DNA from: Gammaproteobacteria bacterium
Lineage (GTDB): Bacteria; Pseudomonadota; Gammaproteobacteria; Steroidobacterales; Steroidobacteraceae
Direction: 5' to 3'
Assembly (NCBI GenBank): GCA_030039615.1
Contig: JASHVF010000273.1
Span: 1 to 25,880 of the forward strand
Length of the DNA stretch: 25,880 bases
The position numbers were made by a program, and so were the translations under genes. The notes beneath the pieces are model-generated. The model was not told the origin of the DNA and made no database searches. It worked only from the letters and a program-made list of their open reading frames with translations. Position 1 is the stretch's first letter. Each line of letters begins with the position of its first letter. This document shows positions 22,783 through 25,880 of this stretch, in pieces.

Positions 22783-23682
22783 CTAGGGTGCCGCCGTGTA
22801 GAGCTCGGTGGTGCGCACGAAGGACAGCAGGAACGGCGACAGGATGGTGAGCTGCGTCCGGTAGGCGCGCACGGCGGCGAGCTTGCCGTCCTCCTCGGCG
22901 AGCGTGAGGCCGAAGCTCGCGAGCGGCGCCCCGGCGAGGAGCGGCGCACGCGTGAGCGGCAGTCCGGGAGAGAGCTCGCGCGGACTCGGCCAGCCCTCTC
23001 CGCCGTGCACGATCCAGCCGCGCAGCTGCGCGAGCGCGCCGCGCTGCGCCATCATGGCGAGCGCCAGGCGACCCGCGGCGGCGTGGTCCGGGTGCGAGTC
23101 GTCCGGGCTCGGCGCCAGCACCAGGGTCGGACGCACGCGCGCGAGCACCGCGGCGAAGTCGCGCTCCAGACTCACGCCGCTATACGGGTGGCCGGGGAAC
23201 AGCGCCTCCGCGTAGGGGACCTGCGCCGCGCCTGTGTAATGCGAGGTGAAGGCCGAGTCGTGATAGGGGCCGAGCAGCGCCGTCACGCCACGGTCCGGGT
23301 AACCGAGGAACAGCTGTCCCCCGGCCGGCACGCCGAGCAGCGCCGCGGCGGCGCGCGCTTCGCGCATGCGGCGCGCGCCGAGCTCGCGCAGCTTCGCGGC
23401 GCTGCCGAACACCGCGCGCTCGACCAGCAGCAGATCGAGGAGCGAGGCATCGCCGCTCGTCACCCAGACGACGCTCACGCGCCCGCCGGCGCGCGCCACG
23501 CGCTGCATGACCCCGGCGCAGCACAGCGTCTCATCGTCCGGGTGCGGCGCGACCACGAGCAGCGAGGTCGTGGCATCGAGCGGTGGCAGCTCGGGCGCAG
23601 CGGCAGCGGCCGCGCTGGCGGCCCGCGCCGCGAGCAGCACGAGCAGCAGAGACGCAATCCGTTTGCCATCAGGGCGCAACAC
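22783..23682 (-). CDS. Exported PIG-L-family deacetylase
   Basis: About 299 residues of the GlcNAc-PI de-N-acetylase/LmbE-like superfamily, zinc-dependent removers of acetyl groups from N-acetyl sugars or related conjugates. The zinc/catalytic motif APHPDDETLCCAGVMQR starts near residue 45, with VVWVTSGDAS, REARAAAALLGVP and LFLGYPDRG following. A second metal ligand region is APSPDDSHPDHAAAGRLAL. The start is uncertain. GTG 23682 yields a compact signal peptide (RPDGKRIASLLLVLLAARA, cleaved near ASA-AAA). GTG 23775 would place about 37 residues ahead of the hydrophobic core, which is unlikely. The enzyme is thus probably periplasmic. It converges on the PLD gene with 13 bp between and is divergent from the LOG gene. 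Confidence 0.86.
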   Translation of the reverse strand: MLRPDGKRIASLLLVLLAARAASAAAAAAPELPPLDATTSLLVVAPHPDDETLCCAGVMQRVARAGGRVSVVWVTSGDASLLDLLLVERAVFGSAAKLRELGARRMREARAAAALLGVPAGGQLFLGYPDRGVTALLGPYHDSAFTSHYTGAAQVPYAEALFPGHPYSGVSLERDFAAVLARVRPTLVLAPSPDDSHPDHAAAGRLALAMMAQRGALAQLRGWIVHGGEGWPSPRELSPGLPLTRAPLLAGAPLASFGLTLAEEDGKLAAVRAYRTQLTILSPFLLSFVRTTELYTAAP

Positions 23683-23822
23683 GACGGCCGTAGCGTAGCG
23701 CAGCAGGATCCGGAGCGGCGCGAGGGAACGCCCGCTCCGGGGCGCGGGTGACGCGCCCTGCGGGAATTGCCACACTAGCCGCCCGCGCGGCGCTGCGCCG
23801 CGTCTTATAGAGAGCGAGCCGC

Positions 23823-24584
23823 ATGGCGCACAGCCCCCCGCTGGCCTATCACGACCCCGGCTTCATGGACTCGGACGAGGGCCGCCCGGTCCGCATCGTG
23901 TCGGAATACCTCGCGCCGCTGCGCACCTTCTCGGCGGAATACATCACCGCCACCGTGGTGTTCTTCGGCTCGGCGCGCGCCAGCAGCGCTGGCGTGCTCG
24001 GCCGTTACTTCGACGAAGCCACCGAGCTCGCGCGCCTCGTGACCGAATGGAGTCGCAGTCTCCCGGGCGGCGGTGAGCGTCTGGTGGTGTGCTCCGGCGG
24101 CGGCCCCGGGATCATGGAGGCGGCCAACCGCGGCGCCGCGCTCGCCGGCGGGCGCAGCATCGGACTCAACATCGGGCTGCCGCAGGAGCAGCGCCCCAAC
24201 CGCTTCATCACCCCGGGACTGTCCTTTGAGTTCCACTACTTCTTCATGCGCAAGCTCTGGTTCGCGCACCTGGCGCACGCGCTGGTCGCGTTTCCCGGCG
24301 GCTTCGGCACGCTCGACGAGCTGTTCGAGATCCTGACCCTGGCGCAGACACGCAAGCTCGACCGCTCGATCCCGGTGCTGCTCTACGGCTCGTCGTATTG
24401 GAACGAGGTGGTCAATTTCGAGGCGCTGGTGCGCCACGGCACCATCGCCGCCGCGGATCTCGAGCTCTTCTCCTTCGTCGACGATCCCGAGGCGGCGCTC
24501 GGTCTGCTCAAGAGCCGCATCGAGCTGCCGCCCGAGTCGGCGCGGGCGCCGTGCTTCGCCAGGTCGCGGGTGCCGGGCCGCTAG
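23823..24584 (+). CDS. LOG-family (TIGR00730-like) nucleotide-binding protein
   Basis: A 253-residue Rossmann-fold protein of the LOG / lysine decarboxylase-like family; characterised members hydrolyse nucleoside 5'-monophosphates such as AMP or cytokinin ribotides to base and ribose 5-phosphate. ATVVFFGSARA, VVCSGGGPGIMEAANRGA, SIGLNIGLPQEQ and the hallmark PGGFGTLDE at residues 158-166 are intact, with FHYFFMRKLWF before it. The N-terminal ~35 residues are an extension before the core, as in longer bacterial LOG proteins. ATG 23823 is used; a purine-rich AGAGAGCGAG lies upstream. It is convergent with the MoeB-like gene with 16 bp between stops. Physiological substrate is not deducible here. 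Confidence 0.9.
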   Translation: MAHSPPLAYHDPGFMDSDEGRPVRIVSEYLAPLRTFSAEYITATVVFFGSARASSAGVLGRYFDEATELARLVTEWSRSLPGGGERLVVCSGGGPGIMEAANRGAALAGGRSIGLNIGLPQEQRPNRFITPGLSFEFHYFFMRKLWFAHLAHALVAFPGGFGTLDELFEILTLAQTRKLDRSIPVLLYGSSYWNEVVNFEALVRHGTIAAADLELFSFVDDPEAALGLLKSRIELPPESARAPCFARSRVPGR

Positions 24585-24601
24585 CGGCGCACTGCGCCGC
24601 T
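24583..24601. terminator. Hairpin spanning the stops of two convergent genes
   Basis: A perfect 9-bp inverted repeat with a 1-nt centre, AGCGGCGCA-C-TGCGCCGCT, lies exactly between the convergent stop codons and includes bases of both. As RNA it would fold with a ~7-bp stem and 5-nt loop on either strand. There is no T-tract, so any terminator function would be Rho-assisted or weak; symmetry suits bidirectional use. Confidence 0.45.
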
Positions 24602-25719
24602 CAGCCGACCGGCAGTGTCGGGTCGAGCTGCGCCGCCCAGGCGAGCATCCCGCCCTCGAGATTTCCGGGTTGCGCGACCCCGGACTCGAGCGCGAGCTTG
24701 CAGGCCTGCAGGCTCCGTCCACCGGCACGGCAGATGAACACCGGGGCGCCGTGCCGCGGGATCTCCGCGAGACGCCGCGGCAGCTCGCCGAGCGGGATGT
24801 TGCGCGCGCCCGCGAGGTGGCTCACCTCGAACTCCCAGGGCTCGCGCACGTCGATCAGCGGCGGCGCGGGTTGCGGCGGCGCGAGCAGCGCCTGCAGCGC
24901 CTGCGGCGTGAGCCGCCGCACTCCGTCCTGTACGGGCGCGGGGGACGGCGGGCGCGGCGCGCTGATGGTCGGCGCCTCGCCGCATACGGCGCAGTCGGGA
25001 CGTCGTTCCACTTTGAACTCCTGGAAGCGCAACTCGAGCGCATCGTAAGTGAGCAGCCGGCCGATGAGCGGTCTGCCGGCGCCGGTGATGAGCTTGATGG
25101 CCTCGGTGGCCTGCAGCGCGCCGAGCACTCCCGGCAGCACACCGAGCACGCCCGCCGTGGCGCAGTTGGCGACGACGCCGTCGGGGGTTTCCGGGAACAG
25201 GCAGCGGTAGCACGGGCCGTGGCCCGGCACGTAAGTCGTGAGCTGCCCCTCGAATCGATGGATCGCCGCCGACACCAGCGGCTTCTCGAGGATCACGCAG
25301 GCATCGTTCACCACGTAACGGGTCGACAGCCGGTCGCTGCCGTCGAGCACCAGATCGTAGTCGGCGAGCAGCGTGAGCGCGTTGGCCGCGGTGAGCTCGA
25401 GCGCGTGGGCGATGACCCGGATCTCGGGGTTGAGGCCCGAGAGGCGCTCGCCTCCGGCCTCGGCCTTGAGGCGACCGAGCGCGGCGGTGTCGAACAACAC
25501 CTGGCGCTGCAGGTTCGACAGGTCGACGCGGTCGCAGTCGAGGAGCCCGAGCGTGCCGCAGCCCGCCGCCGCGAGGTACAGCGCGGCCGGCGAGCCGAGC
25601 CCGCCCGCGCCGACGATGAGCACGCGCGCCGCGCGCAGCTTCTCCTGGCCCGCGGCGCCGATCTCCTCGAGCGAGAGGTGTCGCTGGTAGCGGGCGCGTT
25701 CAGTGGCGGAGAGCGGCAT
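24601..25719 (-). CDS. moeB: MoeB/ThiF-type sulfur-carrier adenylyltransferase with rhodanese domain
   Basis: A 372-residue E1-like enzyme that adenylates the C-terminal Gly of a ubiquitin-like sulfur carrier (MoaD or ThiS type), fused to a sulfurtransferase domain. ThiF domain about 1-245: YQRHLSLEEIG, nucleotide-binding VGAGGLGSPAALYLAAAG, DLSNLQRQVLF, NCATAGVLGVLPGVLGALQATEAIKL, and zinc cysteines in CYRCLFP and CAVCG. After a Pro-rich linker (~PRPPSPAPVQ), a rhodanese domain about 260-372 has PLIDVREPWEFEVSHLAGARNIPL and active-site Cys in FICRAGGRSLQA. This MoeZ-like fusion can activate and thiolate the carrier. ATG 25719 is chosen; the TTG at 25755 would add 12 residues with no homology. 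Not next to moaD, moaE or thiS genes here. Confidence 0.93.
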   Translation of the reverse strand: MPLSATERARYQRHLSLEEIGAAGQEKLRAARVLIVGAGGLGSPAALYLAAAGCGTLGLLDCDRVDLSNLQRQVLFDTAALGRLKAEAGGERLSGLNPEIRVIAHALELTAANALTLLADYDLVLDGSDRLSTRYVVNDACVILEKPLVSAAIHRFEGQLTTYVPGHGPCYRCLFPETPDGVVANCATAGVLGVLPGVLGALQATEAIKLITGAGRPLIGRLLTYDALELRFQEFKVERRPDCAVCGEAPTISAPRPPSPAPVQDGVRRLTPQALQALLAPPQPAPPLIDVREPWEFEVSHLAGARNIPLGELPRRLAEIPRHGAPVFICRAGGRSLQACKLALESGVAQPGNLEGGMLAWAAQLDPTLPVG

Positions 25720-25796
25720 GTGAGCAGCATCCTCGTCCGGCGCTGCGTGTGTCAACGCCCGTGCCGATGGCGCGCCGCGCGTTTTGCGGGAAGGGT

Positions 25797-25880
25797 ATGC
25801 TTCGCGCGGTGTTGCGCCTGCGCCCGATGAACCCGCTCGCCGCCATGGCGGCCGCCGCCGCGCTTGCCGCCGCGCCGCTC
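25797..25880 (+). CDS. N-terminus of a putative exported protein (cut by right edge)
   Basis: Only 28 codons are visible: ATG 25797 with a GGGAAGGG Shine-Dalgarno just upstream, then MLRAVLRLRPMNPLAAMAAA and an Ala/Leu-rich continuation resembling a signal peptide. ATG 25827 is an alternative start. It is divergent from the MoeB-like gene. Too little is present to name it. Confidence 0.45.
   Translation, partial: MLRAVLRLRPMNPLAAMAAAAALAAAPL

Noticed and set aside
1..25880. Defence system, prophage, integron, CRISPR or secretion cluster
   Set aside because: No integrase, transposase, nuclease-helicase set, direct-repeat array or phage structural gene was found; gene content is metabolic and regulatory.

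Overview
This is a very GC-rich, gene-dense bacterial chromosomal window. No phage, plasmid, transposase, CRISPR, rRNA or tRNA gene was seen. The gene content fits an aerobic or facultative Gammaproteobacterium of the Nevskiales / Steroidobacter / Xanthomonadales type: a PEP carboxylase with the GGDxDGNPDVHAKTIRE clade signature, HemJ, an M13 lipoprotein peptidase, a DUF938 methyltransferase and a MoeB-rhodanese fusion. That placement is inference from family resemblance, not a measured phylogeny. The high GC content creates many long open frames antisense to real genes, including frames of about 800 to 1,090 codons; these were discarded.

Layout. 1-3070 (minus): a VOC/glyoxalase-like protein overlaps by 4 bp (GTGA) a PEP carboxylase whose C-terminus runs off the left edge. 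3163-6984 (plus): an exported YtcJ-type amidohydrolase, then a soluble PAS-GAF-HisKA-HATPase-REC hybrid kinase. 7010-9443 (minus): a small winged-helix-like protein and a CPA2 cation/proton antiporter with RCK domains. 9587-11563 (minus): a small helical protein, a tiny exported Ser/Thr/Lys-rich protein with its own promoter and strong terminator, adenine phosphoribosyltransferase and a DUF938 methyltransferase. 11590-14302 (plus): a YdjA-like nitroreductase and an M13 lipoprotein metallopeptidase. 14344-14440: a palindromic repeat-like element with imperfect terminal inverted repeats. 14455-14865 (minus): HemJ.

14987-22769 (plus): a long co-directional run. It begins with formate-tetrahydrofolate ligase and a protein of unknown function with ATP-grasp-like motifs. 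It continues with a tightly packed group: ROK/polyphosphate-glucokinase-like kinase (ATGA overlap), GH15 glucoamylase-like hydrolase, DUF4184 membrane protein and PLD-type cardiolipin synthase. 22783-25880: a PIG-L deacetylase (minus), a LOG-family protein (plus), a MoeB-rhodanese fusion (minus), and the first codons of an exported protein (plus) cut by the right edge.

How the genes may work together. The clearest joint module is 17717-22769. The GH15 enzyme has no signal peptide, so it should release glucose from an intracellular alpha-glucan or oligosaccharide, and the overlapping kinase gene would phosphorylate that glucose. Why a DUF4184 membrane protein and a phospholipid synthase are in the same unit is not clear. 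The fhs plus ATP-grasp-like pair is the best candidate for undescribed biochemistry. No striking defence or mobile system was seen; most of the window is core metabolism.
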